Shown: piece after piece, positions 22,912 to 31,719 of the stretch
Layout: every line of letters begins with the position of its first letter
How positions within the stretch are numbered: the stretch's first letter is position 1
Assembly: GCA_963784995.1 (NCBI GenBank)
Contig: CAWATZ010000016.1
Location: 186,001 to 250,000 of the forward strand
Direction: 5' to 3'
Length of the DNA: 64,000 nt
DNA from: CAWATZ01 sp963784995
Lineage (GTDB): Bacteria; Planctomycetota; Planctomycetia; Gemmatales; Gemmataceae
The notes under the pieces: generated by a model
Seen by the model: the letters and a program-made list of their open reading frames with translations, nothing else
Told to the model about the DNA's origin: nothing
Databases searched by the model: none
Made by a program: the position numbers and the translations under genes

Positions 22912-25900
22912 GCCTGCGCGAGGCGGTTCAGCTGGCCAACATCCTTGACGTGCCCACCACCATCACCTTCAACACCGCCAATCTCGGCATCCCCGGCAGC
23001 ACCAACTTCGCCACGCCGCAGACGATCACACAAACGGACCAGCTGAGCCTTGGTTTCTCGGCCACCTCGTCCGTCGGTTCCGGTACGGCCTATTTCTATC
23101 AGGTTGTTGCGGTGACCCCCAACGGCGATGTGGCTTCCGCGGAGCTGGGGGCCGCTGGCAATACGGCGTCGCTCACCTGGAACGCCGTGTCCGGAGCGAC
23201 CTCCTACCAGGTCTATCGCCGGGTTTCTGGTAATCCTGCTCCTGATTATGGGCTCCTGGCCACGGTGGCCGGCACTCAAACTACCTATACGGATGCCGCG
23301 GGAACTATTACGGGTAGCCTACTACCCTTCGCGTGGCTCGAGCTGAGCAATACGGCGCCGGAGACGATCGTCGGCCCGGCAGCAGGCGTGACAATCGACG
23401 CCGCCCACCTGGGCCGGGTTTTCGAGATCGACGCGGGCGCCCAAGTCTCCTTGTCGGGACTGACGATCAGCGACGCCACGCGCACCGATAGTTTTGTTGT
23501 CGCTGGCACTGTGCTCAACATCGAAGCGAACACGGCGCTAACTCTGAACGATTCCACCTTGAGCAACAACACCGGCGTCACCGTCCTCGACTCAGGCAGC
23601 GCCACGCTGACGAACTGCACCATCAGCGGCACTAGCGGCAGCTCCACCAAAAACACCGCGATCGTACTCTTAACCACGGCCAAGGCCGTGCTGACCAACT
23701 GCACCATCAGCGGCAACGTGAGCCTTGGCATTTGGGCAACCACTACAACCTCCAGTGTCACGCTCCTCAACACGATCGTGGCCGGGAACAACGCTGGCGG
23801 CGCGGATGTTTCCGGCCCCGGCACCTTCACCTCGATGGGCCATAACCTGATCGGCAACGTCGGCACTACCACCGGCTGGAAAGCCTCCGATCTGACGGGC
23901 ACGAACAGCAGTCCGCTCAACCCAGGCCTGGACCCCCAGGGACTGCAAGACAACGGCGGCCCGACGCAGACGATCGCCCTGGAACCCGGCAGCAAAGCCA
24001 TCGGCGCGGGCGCCGACACCACCCTGGCCCCACCGAGCGGCTCGCCCGCTTTGTCTCCCACGACGGGCGGCAGCCTGAACCCGGGACAGACCTACTACTA
24101 CGAGGTGACCGCCGTTAATGGCGTCGGCGAAACCACCCCGTCGGCCGAGGCCCACATCACTCTCAGCGGCAGCAATACCGCGGTCGTGGTTAGCTGGAGC
24201 GCGGCGACCGGCCCTGTCACCGGCTACAACATCTACCGGGGCACGACTTCCGGCCAGGAGCTGCTGATCGGCACCGTCGCCGCCGGCACCACCCAGTTCA
24301 CCGATACCGGCTCCGGGATACGGGGCGGCCCGCCGCCGACGCTAAACACCACCACGCTGACCACCGACCAGCGCGGCGTTAGCCGCGTTGGCCACGTGGA
24401 CATTGGTGCCTTCCAGGTTGGTGCTAGCGCCACGCAGTCGCAGACGATCACCTTCAACCCTCTGTCCAACCAAACTTACGGCGCTGCCGACTTCGCCCTG
24501 ACAGCCACGGCCTCGTCGGGCCTGTCTGTTAGCTATACCGCCACGGGTAATGCGACGGTGTATCAGGACGGCAACGACAACTGGTTGGTGCAGGTCACCG
24601 GAGCGGGCACGGCCACGATCACCGCATCGCAAGCAGGCAACAGCTCTTATTCAGCCGCGACCAGTGTCAGCCAGACGTTCACCATCAGCCAGGCCCAGGC
24701 GCTGCTTTCGATCCAGGGCGTCAACGTCACCTACGATGGCAACGCCCATGCCGCCACCGGCACGGCCACCGGCGTGGAAAGCCCCAACGGGACCAACCTG
24801 ACCAGCTTGCTGAACCTGTACTACTCCAGCACTGGCGGCCAGACCTATAGCAGCAGCGCCCCCGTCAACGCCGGCGACTACGAGATCTACTACACCTTCA
24901 ACACCTCGGGCAGTAACACCAACTACCAGGCCGTCACCAGCTACACCGACAGCGGCTACGCCGTGGACATCGCCAGGGCCAAGGCCAACATTACCGTCAC
25001 CCCCTACAGCGTGACCTACGACGGCAATCCGCACACGGCGACGGGCACGGCCACGGGCGTCGGCGGCGTGAACCTCCTCAGCGTAGGGGACACCCTGGAC
25101 CTCAGCGGCACGACGCACACCGACGCCACCGCTGGCGCCGTCAGCGATCCCTGGACATTCACCGACACCACCGGCAATTACAACAGCACCAGCGGCACCG
25201 TTAGCAACCAGATCGGCCAGGCCGGCTCGACGGTGACGGTGACCTGGACCGACGGGACGAGCACGACCTACGACGGCCAGCAGCATGTCGCCACCGCCAG
25301 CTGGGCCAGCACCAGCAGCGACGGCACGGGCGGGCCGCTGCCGGTCAGCTACGTCGGCATCAACGGCACGCTTTACGCTTCCTCGACAACGGCGCCGACC
25401 AACGCCGGCAACTACGAGGCGTCGGCCAGCTTCGCGGGCGACACCGACCACACCGGCACCAGCAACGTCGCGGACTTCACGATCCAGGCGGCAACGCTGA
25501 CGGTCACCGGCAGCGGCAGCCAGACCTACGGCGGCAGCCCCACCTTCTCGGCCAGCTACAGCGGCTTCCTGTTCGGCCAGGACCCCAGCGTGCTGGGCGG
25601 CACACTGGCCTTCAGCACCACGACCACCAGCAGCAGCAACGTGGGAACCTACACTGCGGCGGTCACGCCCAGCGGCCTGACCTCCAGCAACTACGCCATC
25701 AGCTTCGTCGCCGGCAACATGGTGGTGAGCCAGGCGGCGACCACGCTCAGCCTCAGTTCCACGGGCAATCCCTCCATGGCCGGCCAGAGTCTCACCTTCA
25801 CCGCCACCGAACACGTCACCAGCCCGGGGTCCGGCAACCCGACGGGCACCGTCTTCTTCTCCTCCAATGGCAACCCGCTGGGCTCTGGCACGCTGCAGAC

Positions 25901-26396
25901 CAACAACGGTGTCACCACGGCCACGTACACCACCTCGGCGTTCACCACAGTCGGGACCGACACCATCACCGCCACCTACGGCGGCGACGGCAACTTCCAG
26001 GGCAGCCCCACCGGGACCTTGATGCAGCAGATCATTGCCGACACCCCCGCCAAAATCGTCCTCGTGGCCGCCACCAATAACCAATCGGCCAGTCTGGCGA
26101 CCGCGTTCGGCACGGCCCTGCAGGTGGTGGTCGAAGACGCTTTCGGCAACGTCCTCAGTGGAGTGGTCGTGACGTTCACGGTGCAGGTCGGCAACAGCGG
26201 CGCCTCGGGCAATTTCAACGGCTTGGCCACCGCGACCGCGACCACGTCGGCTGCTGGAGTGGCCAGCGCACCGCTGCTGAAAGCCGGCGGCAAGATGGGC
26301 AGCTTCAGCATCGTCGCCTCCGTCGCCGGCCTGCCGGCATCCGACGACGCGATCTTCAACATGACGGTCACAGGCCGCGGATCTCCGGTCTGGTGA
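22863..26396 (+). CDS. Giant beta-helix exoprotein 2, segment 5 of 5
   Basis: C-terminal 1177 residues of giant 2, one open frame. A sixth beta-helix unit (22863-24420) is split twice by fibronectin-III-like modules (about 23040-23320 and 24030-24345; motifs YFYQVVAVTPNGDVAS and YYYEVTAVNGVGETTP). MBG/YDG-like modules follow (24430-25730; VTYDGNAHAATG, SQTYGGSPTFSASYSGF), then an Ig-like module (PTGTVFFSSNGNPLGSG) and the final Big_1-like module ending RGSPVW. The last ~900 bp closely match the end of giant 1, so this intact copy also shows where giant 1 is frameshifted. No C-terminal anchor such as PEP-CTERM or LPXTG is visible. Confidence 0.8.
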   Translation: MVNTTSDSLDPGPGLLSLREAVQLANILDVPTTITFNTANLGIPGSTNFATPQTITQTDQLSLGFSATSSVGSGTAYFYQVVAVTPNGDVASAELGAAGNTASLTWNAVSGATSYQVYRRVSGNPAPDYGLLATVAGTQTTYTDAAGTITGSLLPFAWLELSNTAPETIVGPAAGVTIDAAHLGRVFEIDAGAQVSLSGLTISDATRTDSFVVAGTVLNIEANTALTLNDSTLSNNTGVTVLDSGSATLTNCTISGTSGSSTKNTAIVLLTTAKAVLTNCTISGNVSLGIWATTTTSSVTLLNTIVAGNNAGGADVSGPGTFTSMGHNLIGNVGTTTGWKASDLTGTNSSPLNPGLDPQGLQDNGGPTQTIALEPGSKAIGAGADTTLAPPSGSPALSPTTGGSLNPGQTYYYEVTAVNGVGETTPSAEAHITLSGSNTAVVVSWSAATGPVTGYNIYRGTTSGQELLIGTVAAGTTQFTDTGSGIRGGPPPTLNTTTLTTDQRGVSRVGHVDIGAFQVGASATQSQTITFNPLSNQTYGAADFALTATASSGLSVSYTATGNATVYQDGNDNWLVQVTGAGTATITASQAGNSSYSAATSVSQTFTISQAQALLSIQGVNVTYDGNAHAATGTATGVESPNGTNLTSLLNLYYSSTGGQTYSSSAPVNAGDYEIYYTFNTSGSNTNYQAVTSYTDSGYAVDIARAKANITVTPYSVTYDGNPHTATGTATGVGGVNLLSVGDTLDLSGTTHTDATAGAVSDPWTFTDTTGNYNSTSGTVSNQIGQAGSTVTVTWTDGTSTTYDGQQHVATASWASTSSDGTGGPLPVSYVGINGTLYASSTTAPTNAGNYEASASFAGDTDHTGTSNVADFTIQAATLTVTGSGSQTYGGSPTFSASYSGFLFGQDPSVLGGTLAFSTTTTSSSNVGTYTAAVTPSGLTSSNYAISFVAGNMVVSQAATTLSLSSTGNPSMAGQSLTFTATEHVTSPGSGNPTGTVFFSSNGNPLGSGTLQTNNGVTTATYTTSAFTTVGTDTITATYGGDGNFQGSPTGTLMQQIIADTPAKIVLVAATNNQSASLATAFGTALQVVVEDAFGNVLSGVVVTFTVQVGNSGASGNFNGLATATATTSAAGVASAPLLKAGGKMGSFSIVASVAGLPASDDAIFNMTVTGRGSPVW

Positions 26397-26752
26397 AGGC
26401 ATTGCAGTCGTCGCAGCAGTTGACCCGCCGCACAGGCCGGGCTTCGCCCACCTGGTTGCGGCGGCCGCGGTCGCAAGGCGCTGCATCCTGATCGAATCAG
26501 CACACCGCAAGAAGCACCACGAGCAGGGTGGCGGTCGCCGTCGTGAACCCCCTTGATTTGGGATCTTCGCCGCTCGATGCCTTTCTGTACTTTTGCCACT
26601 CTCGACTCCTGCAGGGCACCGCGCGGCGCGAAAGCGCCTCGCGAATGCCTCAGCGCAAGAGCCCCTTGCCTTGGAGCGGCAAGCGCGGTAGTCTGCGCGG
26701 AAGGTGCGCGCGGCAAGCGGCTGCGCCATCCACACCATTGGGGGGCTTTCCG
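26397..26752. other. Intergenic region without a recognisable gene
   Basis: 356 bp between the end of giant gene 2 and the PPC-domain gene. The reading frame of the next gene is open upstream to 26528, but that part has no conserved look. No clear hairpin, promoter or repeat was recognised. Confidence 0.4.
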
Positions 26753-29354
26753 ATGCAGTTGCCACCGTTCTCACCCGCCGGGCGGGTTCGCTCTTTCCGC
26801 GTCCTGGCCGCGCTGGCCGTGCTGGCGTGCCTGGCGCCGTTTGGTTCACTCCGGTCGCAGCCCAACAAGCAAGGGCCCGACTATCCCCACCCGTACGTCC
26901 AGATCCTGTCGCCGTGCGGAGGCCAGGTCGGGACCACGGTCGAGGTGCAGGTCACCGGCCAGGACCTCGACGCGCCCCAGGGGCTGCTGTTCAGCAAGCC
27001 GGGCATCACCGCCGAGTTCCTCGGCAGCGGCGCTGCCAAGCCTGACGTGAACAAGAAAGGCAGGCAGCAGGGTCAGGGGGCCAGCACCACGGCTCGCTTC
27101 AAGGTGACCATCCCGGCCAACGTCCCGACCGGCCTGGTGGACCTGCGCCTGGTCAATGGCTGGGGCGTCAGCAACCCGCGGACCTTTGTCATTGGCGATC
27201 AAAAGGATGTGCTGGAGAAGGAGCCCAACAACGACATCGACCAGGCCCAGCCGGTCGAGATCAACACCACCGTCAACGGCACCCTCAGCACGCCGACCGA
27301 CGTCGATTACTTTGTCTTTCCGGGCAAGAAGGGGCAGCGTGTGGTGGTCAGCTGCCTGGCCAGCAGCATCGATAGCCGGGCCCAGCCAAGCTTGCAGCTG
27401 TTTAGCAAGCGCGGCGCCATGCTGGCCACCAACCGCGATTACCAGGGCAGCGACGCCCTCCTCGACAAGGTCTTGCCCGAGGATGGCGACTACTTCGTCC
27501 GGGTCTTCTCGTTCACCTACACCCAGGGCAACCTCGAGCACTTCTATCGGCTGACCATCACCACGGCACCCTGGATTGACGCGGTCTTTCCCTCGGTGCT
27601 GAATCCCGGCAAGGACAACACGGTCAGCGTCTGGGGCCGCAACCTTCCCGGCGGCAAGCCCGATCCGACCATGATGGCCGATGGCAGCGTGCTGGAGAAG
27701 CTGATCGTCACCATCAAGGCGCCCGGCGACCCGATGGCCCTGCAGCGGCTCGACTATGCCGGCTTCGTGCCGCCGCGCTCCTCGGAACTGGACGGCTTCA
27801 CCTATCGCCTGAGCAACAGCTCGGGCCAGTCGAACCCGTATCTGCTCACCTTCGCCCGGGCCCCGGTCATCACCGACAACGGCGACAACGACACGCCGGA
27901 CAGGGCCCAGAAGGTCAAGACGCCCTGCGAGATCGCCGGCTGGATCGAACGGCTGCGCGATCGGGACTGGTATCAGTTCGAGGCCAAAAAGGGCGAAACC
28001 TACTCCATCGAGGTGCTGGGCGATCGTCTCGGCTCGCCGCTGGACGCCTACTTCAGCATCCGCCCGGCCGACGGCAAGAGCGCTGGCACGGAATACGACG
28101 ACAATCCGGACCTGCTGCATCCACTGCAGTTCTACACGCGCACCGAGGACCCGAAGCCGCAGCGCTTCACGGCCCCGGCCGACGGCCAGTTATCTGCTCC
28201 AGGTTTCGAGCCGGGATTCGGACCTGCAAGCCGGGCCGCGCATGCAGTACCGGGTGCGGATCACGCCGGAGCAGCCGGACTTCCGGCTGATCGTGATGCC
28301 GACCTCGACCAAGACCCCGATGGGCGAGATGGTCCAGGCCGGCTCCGCCCAGGCGCTCACCGTGCTGGTCTGGCGGCAGGACGGTTTCGAGGGGCCGATC
28401 ACCCTGAGCATGGAGGGGCTGCCGCCGGGAGTGCAGTGCCCGCCGCAGTACGTCGGCCCGGGGCAGCGGCAGACCGCGCTGAGCTTCGTGGCCAGCGCGG
28501 ACGCCAGGCCGTGGACCGGCGCGGTGACGATCAAGGGCACGGCGGAGATCGACGGCAAGAAGGTGGTCCGCGAGGCCCGGCCGGCCACGATCAGCTGGGC
28601 GGTCCCCAACAACCAGAACGTCCCGGCCCTCAGCCGGCTGGACCACAGCCTGGTGCTGGCGGTGCGTCCGGGAGCGCCTTTCCACCTCAAGCCGGTTGCG
28701 GACACGATCAAGGTGCATGCCGGCGAGAGTCCGACGATCAAGTTCAAGGTCGAGCGGCTGCAGCCGGACTTCAAGGGGACGATCTCGCTGACCTTGCTCA
28801 ACATGCCGCAGACGCAGATGCTGTTCAACAACAACCAGCCGCTGAACGTCACCGCCGACAAGAAGGAGGCCAGCGGCACGCTCATCGTCCGGACGGGCCT
28901 GGCACCGGGCAATTACACCGTGGTGCTGCGCGTCCAGGCCCAGGTGAGCGTCAGCAAGGACGCCACCGCCAAGGCCAAGAGCAACGTCAACCTCACCGCG
29001 GCGGCGTTCCCGGTCACCATTACCGTCGAGCCGAAGAGCGGCGTCTCCGGGACACTGACGCTGACCCCGGGCGAGGTGACCGTGCAAAAGGGCAAGAGCG
29101 CCGACATCGAGGTCAAGGTCAAACGGCCGCCGGAATTGACAGGCGACCTGAAGGTCGAGGTGGTGACGGCAGGCGCACAGGGGGTGACCGGTGAGGGCAC
29201 CATCATCCCGGCCAACAAGACCAGGGGGAAAATCACCGTCAAGGTGGACGCCAACACCCGCTCCGGGCCACGCAACCTGATTGTGCGGCTGTCGAACAAG
29301 AAGGGCAACGCGGAGGCCCCGTTGACCGTGACTGTGGTCCGACCGCCGAACTGA
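26753..29354 (+). CDS. Secreted PPC-domain (pre-peptidase C-terminal) protein (one frameshift)
   Basis: ATG 26753 gives a signal peptide (hydrophobic VLAALAVLACLAPFGSL) right after a basic start. Residues about 40-130 form an IPT/Ig-like domain (ILSPCGGQVGTTVEVQVTG). Two PPC domains follow, EKEPNNDIDQAQPVEINTTV...DVDYFVFPGKKGQRVVV and DNGDNDTPDRAQKV...DRDWYQFEAKKGETYSIEV, then Ig-like modules to the end (SLTLLNMPQTQMLF, LTLTPGEVTVQKGKSADIEV). At 28188-28192 one extra T shifts the frame; the protein resumes as YLLQVSSRDSDLQAGPRMQY and runs to the stop at 29352. Restored length is about 866 aa. This type is common in planctomycetes as exported proteins of unknown role; no peptidase catalytic domain is present. 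Confidence 0.8.
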
Positions 29355-29373
29355 GACCCGGAATACGAAATCC

Positions 29374-29526
29374 GAGAAAGAGTAAGATGAAGAGGAAGAG
29401 TAGGAAGAGGATTAAGAGGAAGAGCAAGAGCAAGAGTAGGACGCGATGGGGCTGACCTTCTTACTCTTACTCGTAATCCTGCTCTTAATCCTCTTCCTAC
29501 TCTTCCTCTTCATCTTACTCTTTCTC
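29374..29526. repeat. Perfect 45-bp purine/pyrimidine inverted repeat upstream of deoC
   Basis: 29374-29418 (starts GAGAAAGAGTAAGATGAAG) and 29482-29526 are exact reverse complements around a 63-nt loop that can pair further, imperfectly. One arm is almost pure purine, the other almost pure pyrimidine. It could form a very stable hairpin between the PPC gene and deoC, or a triplex-like structure. Confidence 0.9.
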
Positions 29527-29577
29527 TTCTTCTTGAAGATTGAGGATTTGCGAGTGCAGCGACCCCAAGAGGTTCCC

Positions 29578-30282
29578 ATGACCGACCTGACCCTGGCCGT
29601 CCTGGCCAAGATGTTCGATCACTCCCTGTTACAGCCGACCCTGACCGACGACGAGCTGGAGGCCGGCTGCCGGCTGGCCCTGGAGTACAACGTCGCCTCC
29701 GTCTGCATCAAGCCGTATGCCGTCAGTCAGGCCTTCAGCATCCTCGACGGCTCCACCGTCGCCGTGGGGACCGTCATCGGCTTTCCGCACGGGGGGCACG
29801 TCACCGAGATCAAGGTGGCCGAGGCTCGCCAGGCCCTGGCCGACGGAGTGCGCGAACTGGACATGGTCGTCAACATTGGCAAGGTCCTGAGCAAGGATTG
29901 GTCCTGCGTCGCCGACGACATCCGCGACGTGGTCGAGGCCGCCCACCAGGGCGGGGCCCTGGTGAAGGTGATCTTCGAGAACTGCTTTCTCCAGGACGAA
30001 CACAAGGAAAAGCTGTGCCGGATCTGTGGCGAGGTCGGCGTTGATTTCGTCAAGACCTCGACCGGCTACGGCTCGACCGGCGCAACCATCGACGACCTGA
30101 AACTGATGCGGCGCTGCTCGCCGCCTCACGTGCAGGTCAAGGCCGCCGGCGGTGTGCGGACTTACGAACAGTTGCTGGCGGTGCGTGCGGTCGGCGTCAC
30201 CCGCGTCGGGGCCACGGCGACCAGGGCGATCCTGGACGAGGCCCGTGCCAAGCTCGCCAGCGCCCCAGTCGGAGGCTCCTGA
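29578..30282 (+). CDS. deoC: Deoxyribose-phosphate aldolase
   Basis: Splits 2-deoxy-D-ribose 5-phosphate into acetaldehyde and glyceraldehyde 3-phosphate in deoxynucleoside breakdown. The 234-aa length fits the family. Visible family motifs: DHSLLQPTLTDDELE, VIGFPHGG, ELDMVVNIG (catalytic Asp95), VDFVKTSTGYG with the Schiff-base lysine K159, and QVKAAGGVRT with the second active-site lysine K188. I start at ATG 29578 after AAGAGG. The longer open frame from 29446 would only add a hydrophobic stretch made by translating the pyrimidine arm of the inverted repeat. The next gene starts six bases after the stop codon, suggesting co-transcription, though no functional link is obvious. Confidence 0.95.
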   Translation: MTDLTLAVLAKMFDHSLLQPTLTDDELEAGCRLALEYNVASVCIKPYAVSQAFSILDGSTVAVGTVIGFPHGGHVTEIKVAEARQALADGVRELDMVVNIGKVLSKDWSCVADDIRDVVEAAHQGGALVKVIFENCFLQDEHKEKLCRICGEVGVDFVKTSTGYGSTGATIDDLKLMRRCSPPHVQVKAAGGVRTYEQLLAVRAVGVTRVGATATRAILDEARAKLASAPVGGS

Positions 30283-30287
30283 TCGTG

Positions 30288-31571
30288 ATGCGGTTGTTCA
30301 TGGGATTGCTGGGTTTGCTGGCCTTGGTGGGGATCGCAGCGGGGGCCGACTGGCCCGGCTGGCGCGGGCCGACCGGGCAGGGCATTTCCGAGGAAAAGGA
30401 CCTGCCGCTGACCTGGGGCGGCAAGGAACAGCAAAACGTCCTGTGGAAGATGCCCTTGCCGGGACAGAAGGAGAAGGCCCAGCAGGACCAGAACCAGTCC
30501 AGCCCCATCGTCGTCAAGGGCCGGGTGATCGTCACTGTCAGCCACTGGCCGATGGGGGTCGATCGCAAGGCGGCGTATCCGGAGCATCACGTCGCGTGCT
30601 ACCAGGTCAGCGACGGCCGGCAGCTCTGGGACGTGACCGTCAAGCCGGGCCCGTGGAGGCTGACCGATCTGCGCGGCGGCTACACGGCCCCGACGCCGGC
30701 CAGCGACGGCGAGCGCGTGTTCGTGCTGTTCGGCTCGTCGGTGCTGGCGGCCCTGGACCTGGACGGCAAGCTGCTCTGGCGTGAGGAGATCCGGCCCTTC
30801 AACTTTGACGTGGCCATCGGCACCAGTCCGGTGCTGTACGGCGACAACGTCCTGGTCCAGTGCGACCTGGCCGGCAAGAACTCCCGGCTTCTGGCCCTGG
30901 ACCGCAAGAGCGGCAAGCTGGCCTGGGAAGCGAAACGGCCCGACGTCGGCTTCGCCCACAGCACTCCCGTGCTGGCGCGGATCAAGGATCGGGTGCAATT
31001 GCTGACGGCCGCGTCCAACGCCCTGCAAGGGATCGATCCGGATAATGGCAAATTGCTCTGGTGGTGCTCGGCCAAGGGAGACACCGTTTCGCCGGTGGTC
31101 AGCGGGGGCGTGGCCTACCTCGACAGCGGCCGGGGTGGATCGGCCGTGGCCGTCGCTCCCGGGGGCAGCGGAAATGTCACGGAGACGGCGACGAAGTGGA
31201 AGGTAGGAGGCATTCCCGAGGGGTTCTCCTCGCCGGTCATCGTGGGCGAGTACCTCTATCGGCTGCACAACCCGGGCGTGATCCACTGCTGGAAGCTGGC
31301 CACGGGCGAACAAGCCTTCGTCGAGCGCTTGCAGGGGATCAGCACGGCGGCGAGCCCGGTGGTGACTGCGGACGGGCGGATCTACGTTGCCAGTGCCGGG
31401 CCGAGCTGCGTGCTGAAGGCGGGGCCGACCCTGGAAATCCTGGGCCGCGGCGACCTGGGCGATCCGGGCCCTGCGTCGCCGGCCGTGGCCGACGGCAAGT
31501 TGTTTCTGAAGGGGAAGCAATTCCTGTTCTGCGTTGGCAAGAGGGCCGGGACGAGCGCTGAGGGTCCCTGA
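30288..31571 (+). CDS. Secreted PQQ-like beta-propeller (BamB-like) protein
   Basis: A 427-aa protein with a signal peptide (MRLFMGLLGLLALVGIAAGA) and a propeller made of PQQ-type repeats (ADWPGWRGPTGQGIS at the start; LLALDRKSGKLAWEAK, LQGIDPDNGKLLWW). ATG 30288 is preferred; GTG 30285 is an alternative, closer to GGAGG at 30271. It follows deoC by five bases. In planctomycetes this family is abundant and exported; no cofactor-binding or catalytic residue is evident, so a structural or binding role is more likely than a dehydrogenase. A paralogue lies at 41241. Confidence 0.85.
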   Translation: MRLFMGLLGLLALVGIAAGADWPGWRGPTGQGISEEKDLPLTWGGKEQQNVLWKMPLPGQKEKAQQDQNQSSPIVVKGRVIVTVSHWPMGVDRKAAYPEHHVACYQVSDGRQLWDVTVKPGPWRLTDLRGGYTAPTPASDGERVFVLFGSSVLAALDLDGKLLWREEIRPFNFDVAIGTSPVLYGDNVLVQCDLAGKNSRLLALDRKSGKLAWEAKRPDVGFAHSTPVLARIKDRVQLLTAASNALQGIDPDNGKLLWWCSAKGDTVSPVVSGGVAYLDSGRGGSAVAVAPGGSGNVTETATKWKVGGIPEGFSSPVIVGEYLYRLHNPGVIHCWKLATGEQAFVERLQGISTAASPVVTADGRIYVASAGPSCVLKAGPTLEILGRGDLGDPGPASPAVADGKLFLKGKQFLFCVGKRAGTSAEGP

Positions 31572-31573
31572 TA

Positions 31574-31689
31574 GCAAGGCGAGCGGCGCGGCGTCAGCCC
31601 GCCGGTAAAAGCCTCCACCGGCGGGCTGACGCCAAAGCGGAGGCCGGCCTGCCGGCCGGAGCGCACGCAGGCGTGCGGGCTCGCCTTGC
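31574..31689. repeat. Nested inverted repeats in the gap before the membrane-protein gene
   Basis: Outer arms GCAAGGCGAGC (31574-31584) and GCTCGCCTTGC (31679-31689) enclose a hairpin GGCGTCAGCCCGCCGGT (31590-31606) / ACCGGCGGGCTGACGCC (31617-31633), both perfect. Two small palindromes lie between them. It is a composite REP-like element filling most of this 148-bp gap. Confidence 0.8.
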
Positions 31690-31719
31690 CGTTAGTGGTT
31701 CCAAGGAGAAGGGGGCGAC

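Noticed and set aside
24651..26849. 732-codon minus-strand open frame
   Set aside because: Antisense shadow of the MBG/Ig-like part of giant gene 2 and the next leader; the plus frame has clear domains.
28242..29354. Separate gene for the second half of the PPC-domain protein
   Set aside because: The frame continues the upstream protein without a gap once one T near 28190 is removed, and there is no ribosome site at 28242.
29446..29577. N-terminal membrane helix on DeoC
   Set aside because: It would come from translating the pyrimidine arm of the inverted repeat; DeoC is a soluble enzyme and ATG 29578 has its own AAGAGG site.
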